Shown: positions 9,339-18,079, counted from the stretch's first letter. The stretch: DNA of 64,000 bases from Candidatus Nitrohelix vancouverensis (GCA_015698305.1 CP048620.1:313885-377884); one strand, 5' to 3'. Notes: a model not told the origin generated them from the letters alone. Made by a program: numbers and translations.

Positions 9339-9704
9339 ATGAAAAACCTGGAAGCGCTCCTCGTGGACGATGAAGAAATTATCCGCGTCACCCTTGCGCA
9401 CAAACTGAAAAAAAACGGTTTCAAGGTGACCCTTGCGGACAACGCAGACGCCGCCGTCGCGCTGATTCAGGAACGCAACTTTGATTTGATCATCACGGAT
9501 TTAACCATGGATATCGGGTCCGGGTTGGACGTGCTGAAAGAAGCAAAAAAAAACGATCCATCCACTCCAGTCATCATGCTCTCCGGCTTCAGCTCTTCCC
9601 CTCAACTGGAGGAAGCGGCAGAATGCGGCGCCTCGTTCATCGTATTGAAACCCTGTTCATTCGGGGAATTGTTCGAAAAAATTCAAGCCTCCATCAAAGC
9701 CTGA
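9339..9704 (+). CDS. Single-domain response regulator (CheY-like receiver)
   Basis: A 121-residue protein that is all receiver domain: acidic pocket VDDEE near the N-terminus, phospho-acceptor Asp54 in LIITDLTMDIGSG, the Thr/Ser position as MLSGFS and the conserved Lys in VLKPCSFGEL. There is no DNA-binding or enzymatic output domain. Spacing of 9 bp from the upstream kinase gene indicates co-transcription and cognate pairing. Output must be through a further partner or a phosphorelay. Confidence 0.9.
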   Translation: MKNLEALLVDDEEIIRVTLAHKLKKNGFKVTLADNADAAVALIQERNFDLIITDLTMDIGSGLDVLKEAKKNDPSTPVIMLSGFSSSPQLEEAAECGASFIVLKPCSFGELFEKIQASIKA

Positions 9705-9714
9705 TTCCTGGGGG

Positions 9715-10215
9715 CTATCGTATTTCCCGCTTTGGAAATTTCCACTCAGACCGAAACACCGGCTCTCCTTGCGGGTCAAGATAGCCTTCCGCCGCCAGCA
9801 TGAACGTTTCATCCAGCGGAATGAGAACCAGCTGGCGCCCCGCTTCGGGGTCGGGTCGAACGCCCCTCAACTCGACATTGTTTGGAGAAATCGGAACAAT
9901 CTTCTGAATAAATTTCAATTCTTCACTGGAAAATTCCGGCGTGCCTTCAGGCACATACCATAACGTTTTCCCTTCAGGGGAAAGCATCCAGTCGACAAAG
10001 CGACTTGGCGTGACCATTTCTTTTTGATGATAAAACGGCGTTTGTTTCAAAAATTTTAAAGAAGAAACGCGTCGGGCAACGCGTTCCGCCTGCCTGAGAT
10101 CAGGATGTTCCACAGGCTCTTCAAAGTCCACAAACAGCAAGGCCCCGCTCAGCAACAAACCAGCGCCAAGCGCCGCCATGTATTTAATTTTTCTATCCGG
10201 GGAAAGCCGAGCCAT
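9715..10215 (-). CDS. Membrane-anchored protein of unknown function
   Basis: A 166-residue product with one hydrophobic segment near the N-terminus (YMAALGAGLLLSGALLFVDF, about 11-30) preceded by basic residues, so probably a single-pass inner-membrane protein with the rest in the periplasm. The soluble part has no motif that I recognise. It converges with the receiver gene (10 bp between stops) and is divergent from the methyltransferase gene at 10343. Confidence 0.65.
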   Translation of the reverse strand: MARLSPDRKIKYMAALGAGLLLSGALLFVDFEEPVEHPDLRQAERVARRVSSLKFLKQTPFYHQKEMVTPSRFVDWMLSPEGKTLWYVPEGTPEFSSEELKFIQKIVPISPNNVELRGVRPDPEAGRQLVLIPLDETFMLAAEGYLDPQGEPVFRSEWKFPKREIR

Positions 10216-10342
10216 CTGATAACCTTGGAGATTCCAGCCACCCGCACAGAAAGCGCTTGCCAGCGCGCAACAGAGCGGGTCACAATGTCAAAAAACCACA
10301 AGAACATTATAACTTGAAAATAATCGCTATAAAGGAATTCCA

Positions 10343-11125
10343 ATGAGCCTTGACTGGACGCTACCCAAAAACGATCCCTGGTCCACCCCCTTCGCAGATT
10401 CGCTTCTCCACCACCTGGAGTTGGCGCCCGACCTCAAGGTTCTGGACATCGCGGCGGGAGGGGGAATACCCGCATTCCATATTGCCGACAAAATAGGACC
10501 GCAAGGTCATGTACTCGCGATCGACATCAACCCGCATCAAATCCTGCGCGCTCGCTCCACGCAACAGGGCAGGATGCCCTGGTTAAAATTTGAAGTCGCA
10601 GACATGAAGCAACTGCCGCCGGGCTTTTCCCGCTTCGACCGCATCACCGGCAACCTGTCCTTCATGTTCTTTCGGCCCAATCGCCCCGAAGCCTTGCAAC
10701 AATTGCTCGATTTCCTCAATCCCGGCGGCCAGATCGTTTTGACCTTTCCATCGCTCGGCACCTTCGATTCCCTCTGGGATCAGGTTCGCCTGCGCATGAA
10801 AGCTCAAGGTCATATGAAAGAACTTGAACGATTTGAAGAATACTTCGAAGAACGCCCCTCCGCCCAGCATGCCCGGCAGTGGCTTGCAGAACTGGGGATG
10901 GAAAAAATCGACGTGACCGAATGGCCGCTTGAAATTCCAACAGGACGCGGTCGTCAATTTCTGGAGCACCCTCTTTTGCGCGGAGGTTTTCTCGACGACG
11001 TTTACGAATGCTTCGAGGACCCTTCCCTCGCCGAAACATTCATGACCGAGCTGTCCGCAGACACCGAAAGTTTCACTCCCCTGCACGCCATCCGATGCGC
11101 CATGTCCGGCTGGAAACCCGCATGA
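10343..11125 (+). CDS. Class I SAM-dependent methyltransferase
   Basis: Rossmann-type methyltransferase. Motif I is VLDIAAGGGIPAFHIA (about residues 31-46), the acidic ribose-binding residue is in VLAIDINPHQ, and motif II/III is seen around RITGNLSFMF. An AAGGG-type loop and Asp-Ile-Asn binding the ribose fit the UbiE/Methyltransf_11 group. The substrate is unknown; the C-terminal third, which would contact it, resembles no family I can name. The ATG is preceded by AAGGA at proper spacing. Confidence 0.8.
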   Translation: MSLDWTLPKNDPWSTPFADSLLHHLELAPDLKVLDIAAGGGIPAFHIADKIGPQGHVLAIDINPHQILRARSTQQGRMPWLKFEVADMKQLPPGFSRFDRITGNLSFMFFRPNRPEALQQLLDFLNPGGQIVLTFPSLGTFDSLWDQVRLRMKAQGHMKELERFEEYFEERPSAQHARQWLAELGMEKIDVTEWPLEIPTGRGRQFLEHPLLRGGFLDDVYECFEDPSLAETFMTELSADTESFTPLHAIRCAMSGWKPA

Positions 11126-11176
11126 CTTTCAGGAATGAACTTTTAACGACTGTGGGTTTGATGATATGATCCCGAC

Positions 11177-11527
11177 ATGAACCGTCTAGACAAGCAGGAC
11201 CTCAGACAACAAATCACGGAAGAAATCGCCGATCAGAAAATTCTGATCCAGCGCCTGACAGAAACCTCCAAGCCCGTGTCGCCGGACAACGCCATCGGAC
11301 GATTGACCCGCATGGAGGCGATTACCAGCCGCGGCGTGAGCGAAGCGTCCCTGCTCACCGCAAAGAACAAACTGGTAAAACTTGAAAAAGCATTGGACAA
11401 GGTAGACCTTCCCGAATTTGGAACCTGCGTGAGCTGCGGACTGGCGATCCCCGCAGGCCGCATCCTTCTGATGCCTGAAATAGAAATTTGCGTGTCTTGC
11501 GCAGAAAAAAAATCATCCCGACACTAG
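11177..11527 (+). CDS. DksA/TraR-type C4 zinc-finger protein
   Basis: A 116-residue protein with an N-terminal coiled-coil region and a C-terminal C4 zinc finger (CVSCGLAIPAGRI then ICVSC). This is the architecture of the DksA/TraR family, which binds RNA polymerase through its secondary channel. It is shorter than DksA of about 150 residues, and the acidic tip motif of the coiled coil is not obvious, so it may be a distant relative with a different role. Confidence 0.8.
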   Translation: MNRLDKQDLRQQITEEIADQKILIQRLTETSKPVSPDNAIGRLTRMEAITSRGVSEASLLTAKNKLVKLEKALDKVDLPEFGTCVSCGLAIPAGRILLMPEIEICVSCAEKKSSRH

Positions 11528-11566
11528 CGAGATTCTCCCGCTCCATTTTCACGACCCCTATTGACT

Positions 11567-11935
11567 ATGAAACGATTGAAACATTTTCTGACTTTTTTAT
11601 TAATTTTGCTCGCCCTGTCACTGAGCGCCTGCAGTAAGGAAAAACCCGGAACGCCGCTCAACTTGCCGCCCGCAGAAGAACCCTCTGCGAGACTCTTCAA
11701 CGACTTCGGAATTGATTTTTTTGAAAAAGGAAATTATTTCGACGCCTCATTGAATTTCAATCAGGCCATCGTCGCCGACCACACTTCAGGAGAAGTGCAT
11801 TACAACATGGCGCTCGCGCTCTACATGCGCGGGGAAGAAGAACGCGCCGTCAAGGAATTGCAACTGGCGAAACAATACGCCGACGGCAACCCGGAAATTC
11901 TCGACTCGCCCTTTCTCAAACGCTACGTCAAATAA
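11567..11935 (+). CDS. TPR-containing lipoprotein
   Basis: From the ATG at 11567 the product begins MKRLKHFLTFLLILLALSL followed by SAC, a clear lipobox with the lipidated Cys. A TTG two codons earlier is possible but less likely. The mature part (about 100 residues) contains two TPR-like units (DFGIDFFEKGNYFDASLNF and EVHYNMALALYMRGEEERA). Probably a small outer- or inner-membrane lipoprotein serving as a protein-binding scaffold. It converges on the cytochrome gene. Confidence 0.78.
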   Translation: MKRLKHFLTFLLILLALSLSACSKEKPGTPLNLPPAEEPSARLFNDFGIDFFEKGNYFDASLNFNQAIVADHTSGEVHYNMALALYMRGEEERAVKELQLAKQYADGNPEILDSPFLKRYVK

Positions 11936-11948
11936 GAACTGGCCCGGC

Positions 11949-12440
11949 TCAATGCCCCGGCTCGGTATAATGCCGGATGTAGAGAATCAACTGCCACACC
12001 TGCTCATCATCCAGATTCTTGAACGCCGGCATCGCCGTACCCGGCGAACCGTTTTTAATCACCCAGAACAACTGACCGTCCGCAATCTCCCGCATCGTCT
12101 GACTGCAGGTGAAATTGCGCGATCCGGGAACCAGTTCGCGAAACAAGGTGCCCAGCCCATTGCCGCTGATTCCATGACATAAACGACAGGGCCCCGGAGA
12201 CGCGTCAAAATGGAACAAGGTTTGCCCGGCGAAAAGATTTTTGGGAATCGCCTGCAGGGGATTTTTCATTTTCAGAAATTTATCCGGCGCCTGCGGCGTA
12301 TCACGCACCTGGGGACATTTGGGTGAAAATTCCAGCCCCTGATCCATCTTGCTCGCAGGATGCGCCGCAAAAGCAATTCCAGAAAGAACCGGGACAGAGA
12401 TGAGCATGAGACAACAACGTTTCAAAACATCGCAAAACAT
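11949..12440 (-). CDS. Monohaem c-type cytochrome, exported
   Basis: Signal peptide over the first 26 residues (hydrophobic LMLISVPVLSGIAFA). One haem-binding motif CRLCHG (Cys85, Cys88, His89) and a downstream Met ligand in GTAMPAFKNL give a class I cytochrome c of periplasmic electron transfer. The C-terminal helix DEQVWQLILYIRHY is typical of the fold. The 60-residue spacer before the haem motif is longer than in small soluble cytochromes. No oxidase or reductase genes are adjacent, so the redox partner is unknown. Confidence 0.88.
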   Translation of the reverse strand: MFCDVLKRCCLMLISVPVLSGIAFAAHPASKMDQGLEFSPKCPQVRDTPQAPDKFLKMKNPLQAIPKNLFAGQTLFHFDASPGPCRLCHGISGNGLGTLFRELVPGSRNFTCSQTMREIADGQLFWVIKNGSPGTAMPAFKNLDDEQVWQLILYIRHYTEPGH

Positions 12441-12565
12441 ACCGACCCCCTTTAAAGTAATTTCAGACAGACGCGCAACAGAGCGCCCCCTCTATTTACA
12501 AGAGAGAACCACCCACACATTTATTCAAAAAAAACGGGAAAAGAAAAAGAGTAGAGCCAAATGAA

Positions 12566-12595
12566 AAAGGGTTAGCGAAAAATCGCTAACCCTTT
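12566..12595 (-). terminator. Rho-independent terminator of the tRNA operon
   Basis: Perfect 9-bp stem GGGTTAGCG / CGCTAACCC, extended by three A-T pairs, with a six-base loop. Read on the minus strand it is followed by further T residues and lies directly after the tRNA-Asp gene. Confidence 0.85.
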
Positions 12596-12604
12596 AACAT
12601 ATAG

Positions 12605-12681
12605 TGGCGGGGCCGACGAGACTCGAACTCGCGACCTCTGGCGTGACAGGCCAGCGTTCTAACCAACTGAACTACGACCCC
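12605..12681 (-). tRNA. tRNA-Asp (GTC)
   Basis: Cloverleaf on the minus strand: acceptor GGGGTCG pairs with CGGCCCC, D arm with TTCAGTTGGTTAGAA, anticodon loop CTGTCAC giving GTC, T arm GTTCGAGTC, and an encoded CCA end. Confidence 0.96.
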
Positions 12682-12718
12682 GCTATAATCTGATATCGGC
12701 GTGAACCGGAATCTACAA

Positions 12719-12794
12719 TGGTGGGCGAAACAGGGCTCGAACCTGTGACCCCCGGCTTGTAAGGCCGGTGCTCTCCCAGCTGAGCTATTCGCCC
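12719..12794 (-). tRNA. tRNA-Val (TAC)
   Basis: Cloverleaf on the minus strand: acceptor GGGCGAA pairs with TTCGCCC, D arm AGCTCAGCTGGGAGAGC, anticodon stem CCGGC/GCCGG with loop CTTACAA giving TAC, T loop GTTCGAG and encoded CCA. It is first in a two-gene operon with tRNA-Asp, 37 bp upstream of it. Confidence 0.96.
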
Positions 12795-12838
12795 ATTTTG
12801 CTCCAGCTTTAAAAACTCCAAAGCCTCGGAAGTTGTGC

Positions 12839-12867
12839 AGTATATAAATCGCTTTTTTAACTGTCAA
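12839..12867 (-). promoter_or_regulatory. σ70-type promoter of the tRNA-Val/tRNA-Asp operon
   Basis: On the minus strand TTGACA (12867-12862) and TATACT (12844-12839) are separated by exactly 17 bases, with an A/T-rich spacer. Transcription would begin near 12832, about 38 bases before tRNA-Val. Confidence 0.8.
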
Positions 12868-13015
12868 GACTATTCGCACATAATTCAATAATTCTATCAA
12901 CAATGTTTCCAGTCATCCCTTATTTCAACCTATCAAGCGTTTCCCATCCCGAAACCAATTGGGGTTCGCCCTTGGAACATAAAGGTTTTTACCGCAAAAA
13001 GGCTTATGATAAAGA

Positions 13016-13044
13016 TTGACAGCGCTCCGAACGGGCTTTAATAT
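13016..13044 (+). promoter_or_regulatory. σ70-type promoter of the PilZ-like gene
   Basis: TTGACA (13016-13021) and TAATAT (13039-13044) with a 17-base spacer. The predicted start near 13051 leaves a leader of about 33 bases before the ATG at 13084. Confidence 0.7.
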
Positions 13045-13083
13045 GTTTGAAGAAAGTATGGGCGGGTTTGGCGATTTTCCGCG

Positions 13084-13563
13084 ATGCTACGACCCTTTTC
13101 AATCGTCCAGGATATGCTTCAAGATATTATTTCCTCTCTCGACGAATTGCCTCTGGAGGATCTGCTCAAGGTCAAAAATCATCTTGACCGATTGATCAAA
13201 TTCGAAGATCAAAAGTCTCTGGGGAAGCGTCAAGTCAAACGCGCGAAAACCAAGCTGACCGCCTCTCTGGAAATTGAACGGGAAAAAGAGTTTTTTGACC
13301 AGACCCATAAAATTGAGATCACAGAAATGTCCGTGAATGGGTTTGTTTTCTCCTCTGCCGCAACGGTTATTGATGGCGACATACTGCAAATCTCGTTTCG
13401 TCACCCTGCGACCGGAGAGAAAAAATTCATTGATTGCCAGGCGGTACGGATCAATGAAAACAAGGAAAAAACCGGATCGCTTTACGAGGTAGCGGCTAAA
13501 ATTGTCGACAAAGCGGCCGTCAAAGCCTACCGGGACATGCTGAAAAAAAGGGGCAAGTTTTAA
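13084..13563 (+). CDS. PilZ-like domain protein
   Basis: 159 residues. The N-terminal half is helical (DELPLEDLLKVKNHLDRLIK). The C-terminal half resembles a PilZ β-barrel: a basic segment with two Arg/Lys clusters (KRQVKRAKTK) and, downstream, the S-x-x-G turn in TEMSVNGFVFSS. PilZ domains bind c-di-GMP through R-x3-R and D/N-x-S-x-x-G; here the Asp/Asn is replaced by Glu-Met, so ligand binding is uncertain. It stands behind a strong promoter and upstream of a degenerate-GGDEF gene and mreB. An internal ATG at 13114 is an alternative start. Confidence 0.65.
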   Translation: MLRPFSIVQDMLQDIISSLDELPLEDLLKVKNHLDRLIKFEDQKSLGKRQVKRAKTKLTASLEIEREKEFFDQTHKIEITEMSVNGFVFSSAATVIDGDILQISFRHPATGEKKFIDCQAVRINENKEKTGSLYEVAAKIVDKAAVKAYRDMLKKRGKF

Positions 13564-13640
13564 GCCTTGTCCGCATCAAAGCGTCAATCAATCCATAACC
13601 GCTCCCGCTCCAAACGCACCGTCATGGATCTGTTATTTTA

Positions 13641-15068
13641 ATGAAAAACCCCGATATCCTCACCCACTTGATCGAATTGGCTGGCAATACCGCCAACGCC
13701 TACACCACCGCATTGTTTCAACTGGATATCGACGGAAAAACATTAGTCCCAACCCGACATCTGAGTTTAAGCAAATCCTTCAATGAAAACGTTCGCATCG
13801 GCATGGGTCAGGGGCCTATCGGCAAGTCCGCGCTCACGCGAAATGCCGTGATACTCGATCAATTTGAAGGCGACGCCTCCAATCTGAAAATCTACAAATC
13901 CGACGAAAATCTGAAAAGCTTTCTGGCCTTGCCCCTGTTAAGCCCCGATGGCAATATTCTTGGCGTGCTCACCCTCGACAGCAAGGAAAGCTACGTTTTT
14001 TCGCAGAAACTGCAGAAGATCATGACCGGCTTTGCCGAACAGATGGCATGGCATTTACTCCACGAGGAAACCGCAGTCACGGTAGACGCAGACAGAAGCT
14101 GGCCCTTCTTCAAAGAATTGAGCGCCTACAGTCGCTTCGTTGCCGAGTCCCCGCAATTGCCTGACCTGTCGCAACGCCTGATACAAGTTCCGCCTGAAAT
14201 TCTCAAATACGACGCCATCGCCGTCGTCGAGCTGGACGAAGGCCGCTTCCCCGGTCGCGTGCTGGCCCACCGGGGATTCTCCCAGGATTTTGAAAATCTG
14301 ACGATCGAAGAAGGCAAGGGGCTGACCGGCTCCTGCGCAAAAAACAACCAGCCCATTGTGATCTCCGACGCCGAAGACCGCGAGTTGACGATCTTCAATG
14401 AAGATGAAGAACCGGAACCCTTTCAATCCCTTCTGGCCGTACCCATCGTTTTACGAGACGCCCTGCGCGGCGCCTTGATTTTCGCCTGCCAGGAACCCGA
14501 TAGCCTCGACGCCGACGACGCGGACCGCATTTCCATCATTTGCGCCAGCGCCGGAGCGGCGATTTACTGCATCGAAACCCGACGCAACTGGCAATACGAC
14601 CGAAGCCTCGACCAGATCACCGGCGCGCCCAATCACCGATTTCTCATCGAACACAGAGAGGCCATTCAAGGAGAGATTCTCAAAGAAAATCAGGAAGCCC
14701 ATTTCCTTGCCGTACAGCTGACCAATTTACCGTCCATTTACGAAACCCACGGAACCGACTGCGGCGATCAACTGCTACGACAGATGATCTCCATGTTTTC
14801 CAAGGCCGCCCCATCGCCCAAATACGTTTTCAAGTATTCCGACAACACCTTTCTACTGATCCTGATGGAGAGAACCCGCGAAGAAGTCCTGTCACTCGAA
14901 GCGCGCCTCCGTCACGTGTTCGAGAACAACCAGTTTTACGCGCAATCCAAATCACTTTCCCTTAAAACCGACCTTGGCCTGGCGAGTTACCCGGCCGACG
15001 GCAAAGACCTTGCGCTTCTCGCGGGTCTGGCCTACGGGAGAGCCACTCAAACTTTCGCCTCCTTTTAA
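13641..15068 (+). CDS. GAF-GAF protein with degenerate GGDEF domain
   Basis: 475 residues, soluble. First GAF domain about 5-140, second GAF about 165-310, then a C-terminal domain (about 320-475) with the layout of a GGDEF diguanylate cyclase (DQITGAPNHRFLIEH at its start, SLKTDLGLASYPADG at its end). The signature itself reads KYSDNTF instead of GGDEF, so the cyclase is almost certainly inactive and the domain probably binds nucleotide or protein. Its stop is 11 bp before mreB, indicating co-transcription; this placement suggests a link to cell shape or to positioning of the cytoskeleton. Confidence 0.82.
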   Translation: MKNPDILTHLIELAGNTANAYTTALFQLDIDGKTLVPTRHLSLSKSFNENVRIGMGQGPIGKSALTRNAVILDQFEGDASNLKIYKSDENLKSFLALPLLSPDGNILGVLTLDSKESYVFSQKLQKIMTGFAEQMAWHLLHEETAVTVDADRSWPFFKELSAYSRFVAESPQLPDLSQRLIQVPPEILKYDAIAVVELDEGRFPGRVLAHRGFSQDFENLTIEEGKGLTGSCAKNNQPIVISDAEDRELTIFNEDEEPEPFQSLLAVPIVLRDALRGALIFACQEPDSLDADDADRISIICASAGAAIYCIETRRNWQYDRSLDQITGAPNHRFLIEHREAIQGEILKENQEAHFLAVQLTNLPSIYETHGTDCGDQLLRQMISMFSKAAPSPKYVFKYSDNTFLLILMERTREEVLSLEARLRHVFENNQFYAQSKSLSLKTDLGLASYPADGKDLALLAGLAYGRATQTFASF

Positions 15069-15079
15069 GAAAAGACACG

Positions 15080-16108
15080 ATGGGAAAATTCTCCGACAAA
15101 TTGTTCTCCTGGTTCAACGCCGATCTGGCCATGGATCTGGGCACCGCCAACACCCTGATATACATTCGCGATCGCGGCATCGTTCTCGATGAACCTTCCG
15201 TCGTCGCCATCAACTCCAACGGCGCAGTCGAAGCCGTGGGACTCGAAGCCAAGAAGATGTTCGGCCGCACCCACGCCAAGCTGGAAGCCATCCGCCCCAT
15301 GAAAGACGGAGTCATCGCTGATTTCGACATCACCAACAAGATGATCACGCACTTCATCAAAAAAGTGTTGAAGCGCAGTTTTCTGGTCAAACCGCGCATT
15401 GTCATCGGCGTGCCCACCTGCATCACCCAGGTCGAAAAGAAGGCCGTCATCGACGCTGCCATCATGTCCGGCGTGCGACAGGTGAAACTGGTGGAAGAAC
15501 CCATGGCCGCGGCCATCGGCGTCGGCATTCCCGTACACAAACCCGAAGGCAACATGGTCATCGACATTGGCGGCGGCACCACCGACGTCGCGGTGATCTC
15601 CCTGTCCGCCATCGCTTACGGCGAATCGGTGCGACTCGCAGGAGACGAAATCGACGAAGCCATCGTCCGCCACATGCGCCTGCAACACCATCTCAATATC
15701 GGCGTCTTTGAAGGCGAACGCACCAAAATTGAAGTCGGCAGCGCCTACCCGCTCATTAAAAAACTCAGCGTCGAGGTCAAGGGCCTGAACGTCAAGACCG
15801 GCGTGCCCACCTCCATCATCGTCGGCGACGACGAGATCCGGGAAGCCATGAAAGAACCCCTCTCCACCATCACCTCCGTACTTCTGCGCGCTCTGGAAAA
15901 AACGCCGCCGGAACTGTCCGCCGACATCCATTCCAACGGCATCTACCTGACCGGAGGCGGCGCCTTGATCCGCGGACTGGACAAAATGCTGGAAGAAAAA
16001 ACCACTCTGAAAGTATACATCCCCGAAGACCCGCTCCTCAGCATCGTCAAAGGCGCCGGGGCCATTCTCGACAATTTTGAAGACATGAAAAAAGTTTGTG
16101 TCAACTGA
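15080..16108 (+). CDS. mreB: Rod-shape-determining actin homologue MreB
   Basis: 342 residues, the usual MreB length. It shows the actin-fold phosphate-1 motif (DLAMDLGTANTLIY), the phosphate-2 motif (VIDIGGGTTDVAVISL), the adenosine motif (YLTGGGALIRGLDKML) and EEPMAAAIGVG. The N-terminus (MGKFSDKLFSWF) forms the amphipathic membrane-binding segment. MreB polymerises on the inner membrane and guides lateral wall synthesis. Unusually mreC and mreD do not follow; the next gene is a zinc-ribbon protein 51 bp downstream. Confidence 0.98.
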   Translation: MGKFSDKLFSWFNADLAMDLGTANTLIYIRDRGIVLDEPSVVAINSNGAVEAVGLEAKKMFGRTHAKLEAIRPMKDGVIADFDITNKMITHFIKKVLKRSFLVKPRIVIGVPTCITQVEKKAVIDAAIMSGVRQVKLVEEPMAAAIGVGIPVHKPEGNMVIDIGGGTTDVAVISLSAIAYGESVRLAGDEIDEAIVRHMRLQHHLNIGVFEGERTKIEVGSAYPLIKKLSVEVKGLNVKTGVPTSIIVGDDEIREAMKEPLSTITSVLLRALEKTPPELSADIHSNGIYLTGGGALIRGLDKMLEEKTTLKVYIPEDPLLSIVKGAGAILDNFEDMKKVCVN

Positions 16109-16159
16109 GCCGCTTCTGTAGAATACGCCGGACTCGGTAAACCAGAACAAGGAGCCTCG

Positions 16160-16486
16160 GTGTCCCAAGAAGCCCATTGCCAGGAATGCGGTAACGTTGT
16201 AGAATCCCTCCCAACCCAGGTCGAATATCAGGGTCAGGAGATTCACCTGTTCAATCCGGTGATCTGCGTCGATTGTCTGCAACAGCTGTGCGAGCGACAT
16301 TCCGCGACCTGCGCCAATTGCGGCGGCGCGATTCCGCCCTACACGCAAGTGGGCGTGCTCAAAGCCGAAAGCGGAGAGAAGCAACTCATTCATATGAACA
16401 CCGCCTGCTCCACCGCCGGAAGCGCGTTTCACGGTTATTGGGGAAAAGGCGAATTACGAGAATTCATTCAAATCGAAGCATGCTAA
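16160..16486 (+). CDS. Small zinc-ribbon protein
   Basis: 108 residues from a GTG at 16160, which is placed well behind AAGGAG. Three CxxC pairs (HCQEC, VICVDC, ATCANC) imply one or two structural zinc sites. I do not recognise the family. Its last codons overlap the start of the ferredoxin gene, so the two are translationally coupled. Confidence 0.72.
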   Translation: MSQEAHCQECGNVVESLPTQVEYQGQEIHLFNPVICVDCLQQLCERHSATCANCGGAIPPYTQVGVLKAESGEKQLIHMNTACSTAGSAFHGYWGKGELREFIQIEAC

Positions 16487-16788
16487 ATATAAAATTCGTT
16501 TCACATAACCGCACGATTCCAGCTGAACCCGGCGAAACCATTCGGGAAGCCGCCATCCGTTCCAAACTCAGCATATACCCGAACATTCGAAAAATTCTCA
16601 ACTGCCGGGGCCGCGGCTTGTGCAGTTCTTGCAAGATCGAAATCGTCTCAGGCAACGTCGGCCCCTTGAACGAGATCGAAAAGAAAAACCTCGCCGGCGC
16701 GCTCAAGAAAAATCCCAACCTCCGTTTGGCCTGCCAGATACAGCTCACAGAGGAAATGGACGGCATCGAAGTGCGTAGCCACGTCTAA
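16480..16788 (+). CDS. 2Fe-2S ferredoxin
   Basis: 102 residues from the ATG at 16480 (longer upstream reading in this frame overlaps the previous gene and is not coding). The cluster ligands are in ILNCRGRGLCSSCKIE and RLACQIQL, the C-x5-C-x2-C ... C pattern of plant-type/adrenodoxin-type ferredoxins. A soluble one-electron carrier. It overlaps the zinc-ribbon gene by 7 bp and lies in a run of Fe-S related genes. Confidence 0.88.
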   Translation: MLNIKFVSHNRTIPAEPGETIREAAIRSKLSIYPNIRKILNCRGRGLCSSCKIEIVSGNVGPLNEIEKKNLAGALKKNPNLRLACQIQLTEEMDGIEVRSHV

Positions 16789-16946
16789 GTCGCAATCCCA
16801 TCCCATCATGCCCGCGAATTGCCAAGCCCCAGCGCCAGGGCCGTCGCCCTGCATTGCATTTGTTTTTACGCGACGAAACAGCGTAAACTCTCCCTTCGAA
16901 AACAATTCAAAACCATTTGACAAAGCGCGCAGAACATCCCACAATT

Positions 16947-17408
16947 ATGTTGTTACCTTTTAATTCGCAGTTGTTGGACGATGTGGATCGTCATGCCATC
17001 GAAGAGTACCCAAATGAGTGTTGCGGGATCATCCTCGGCAAACCCGGAGACCCCCAATACGATCTCTTTCGGCCTTGCGAGAACATTCAAAATAAACTGC
17101 ACGAGAAGGATCCGGAGCAATACCCGAGAGACGCGAAAACGGCTTACAATATTTCGCCTCTGGAGTTGATGAAAATCACCAACGAAGCACGGGACAAGGG
17201 ACTGGAGTTCAAAACGCTTTACCACTCCCACCCCGAACATGACGCCTATTTTTCAGAAGAAGACCGGCGCATGGCTTTGTTCGACGACGAACCCGTGTAT
17301 CCCGGCGTTTCATATTTGGTGATTTCCGTCTATAATAGAATCATTAAGGATCGCGCTCTTTTTATGTGGGATGCGAGTAGCAAAACGTTTCAAAAACAAA
17401 CTATCTGA
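16947..17408 (+). CDS. JAMM/Mov34-family metalloprotease
   Basis: About 153 residues from the ATG at 16947 (an upstream TTG at 16917 is less likely). The JAMM zinc motif is complete: Glu in PNECCGIILG, then HSHPEHDAYFSEED, i.e. H-x-H-x10-D. Bacterial JAMM proteins of this size cleave after the Gly-Gly tail of ThiS/MoaD-like sulphur carriers (Mec+ type) or ubiquitin-like proteins. No sulphur-carrier gene is adjacent. The setting among ferredoxin and NFU genes favours a role in sulphur or Fe-S metabolism. Confidence 0.87.
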   Translation: MLLPFNSQLLDDVDRHAIEEYPNECCGIILGKPGDPQYDLFRPCENIQNKLHEKDPEQYPRDAKTAYNISPLELMKITNEARDKGLEFKTLYHSHPEHDAYFSEEDRRMALFDDEPVYPGVSYLVISVYNRIIKDRALFMWDASSKTFQKQTI

Positions 17409-17416
17409 TCGATTAA

Positions 17417-17692
<276 letters not shown>

Positions 17693-17722
17693 TTTAAAAC
17701 CCAGGCTCGAAAAAAGGCTGTT

Positions 17723-17947
17723 ATGAGAGAAGAAGTTGAAGAAGTATTGGAAACCGTACGGCCCATGCTCATCGCCGACGGCGGCAACGTCGAACTCGTA
17801 GATATTGAAGACGGCGTCGTCAAGGTCCGACTGGTCGGTTCCTGCAGTTCCTGCTCCAGCTCCACCATGACCCTTAAAATGGGTATAGAAAAGGCTTTGA
17901 AAAAAGCCATCCCGATGGTTCGATGCGTGGAAGCCGTAGAAAATTAA
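17723..17947 (+). CDS. NFU-domain Fe-S cluster scaffold
   Basis: 74 residues, a stand-alone NifU C-terminal domain. The family pattern is clear: LETVRPMLIADGGNVELVDI then GSCSSCSSSTMTLKMGIE, with the CxxC that binds a 4Fe-4S cluster between two subunits. It probably delivers clusters to apo-proteins such as the ferredoxins encoded just upstream. Confidence 0.95.
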   Translation: MREEVEEVLETVRPMLIADGGNVELVDIEDGVVKVRLVGSCSSCSSSTMTLKMGIEKALKKAIPMVRCVEAVEN

Positions 17948-18079
17948 TCGCTTCACCTGAAGCTCAACGATACTCTCCGGTTTCCGGATCAGCCCGGCGC
18001 CGGAGTCATCGTGGTCTCCTAGCGGCGCTCGATAATTCGTCGCGCGACATCCCCCAAATTCCACGACTACGCCAAAACT

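Noticed and set aside
9715-9963. Plus-strand frame inside the gene at 9715-10215
   Set aside because: Short, without start context; the minus-strand gene has a sensible membrane segment.
13641-15068. Active diguanylate cyclase
   Set aside because: The signature GGDEF is replaced by YSDNTF-type residues, so catalysis is very unlikely.
15065-16432. 455-codon minus-strand frame across mreB
   Set aside because: mreB is certain on the other strand; this frame is the usual shadow in a G/C-rich third-position gene and is His/Asp/Gly-biased.
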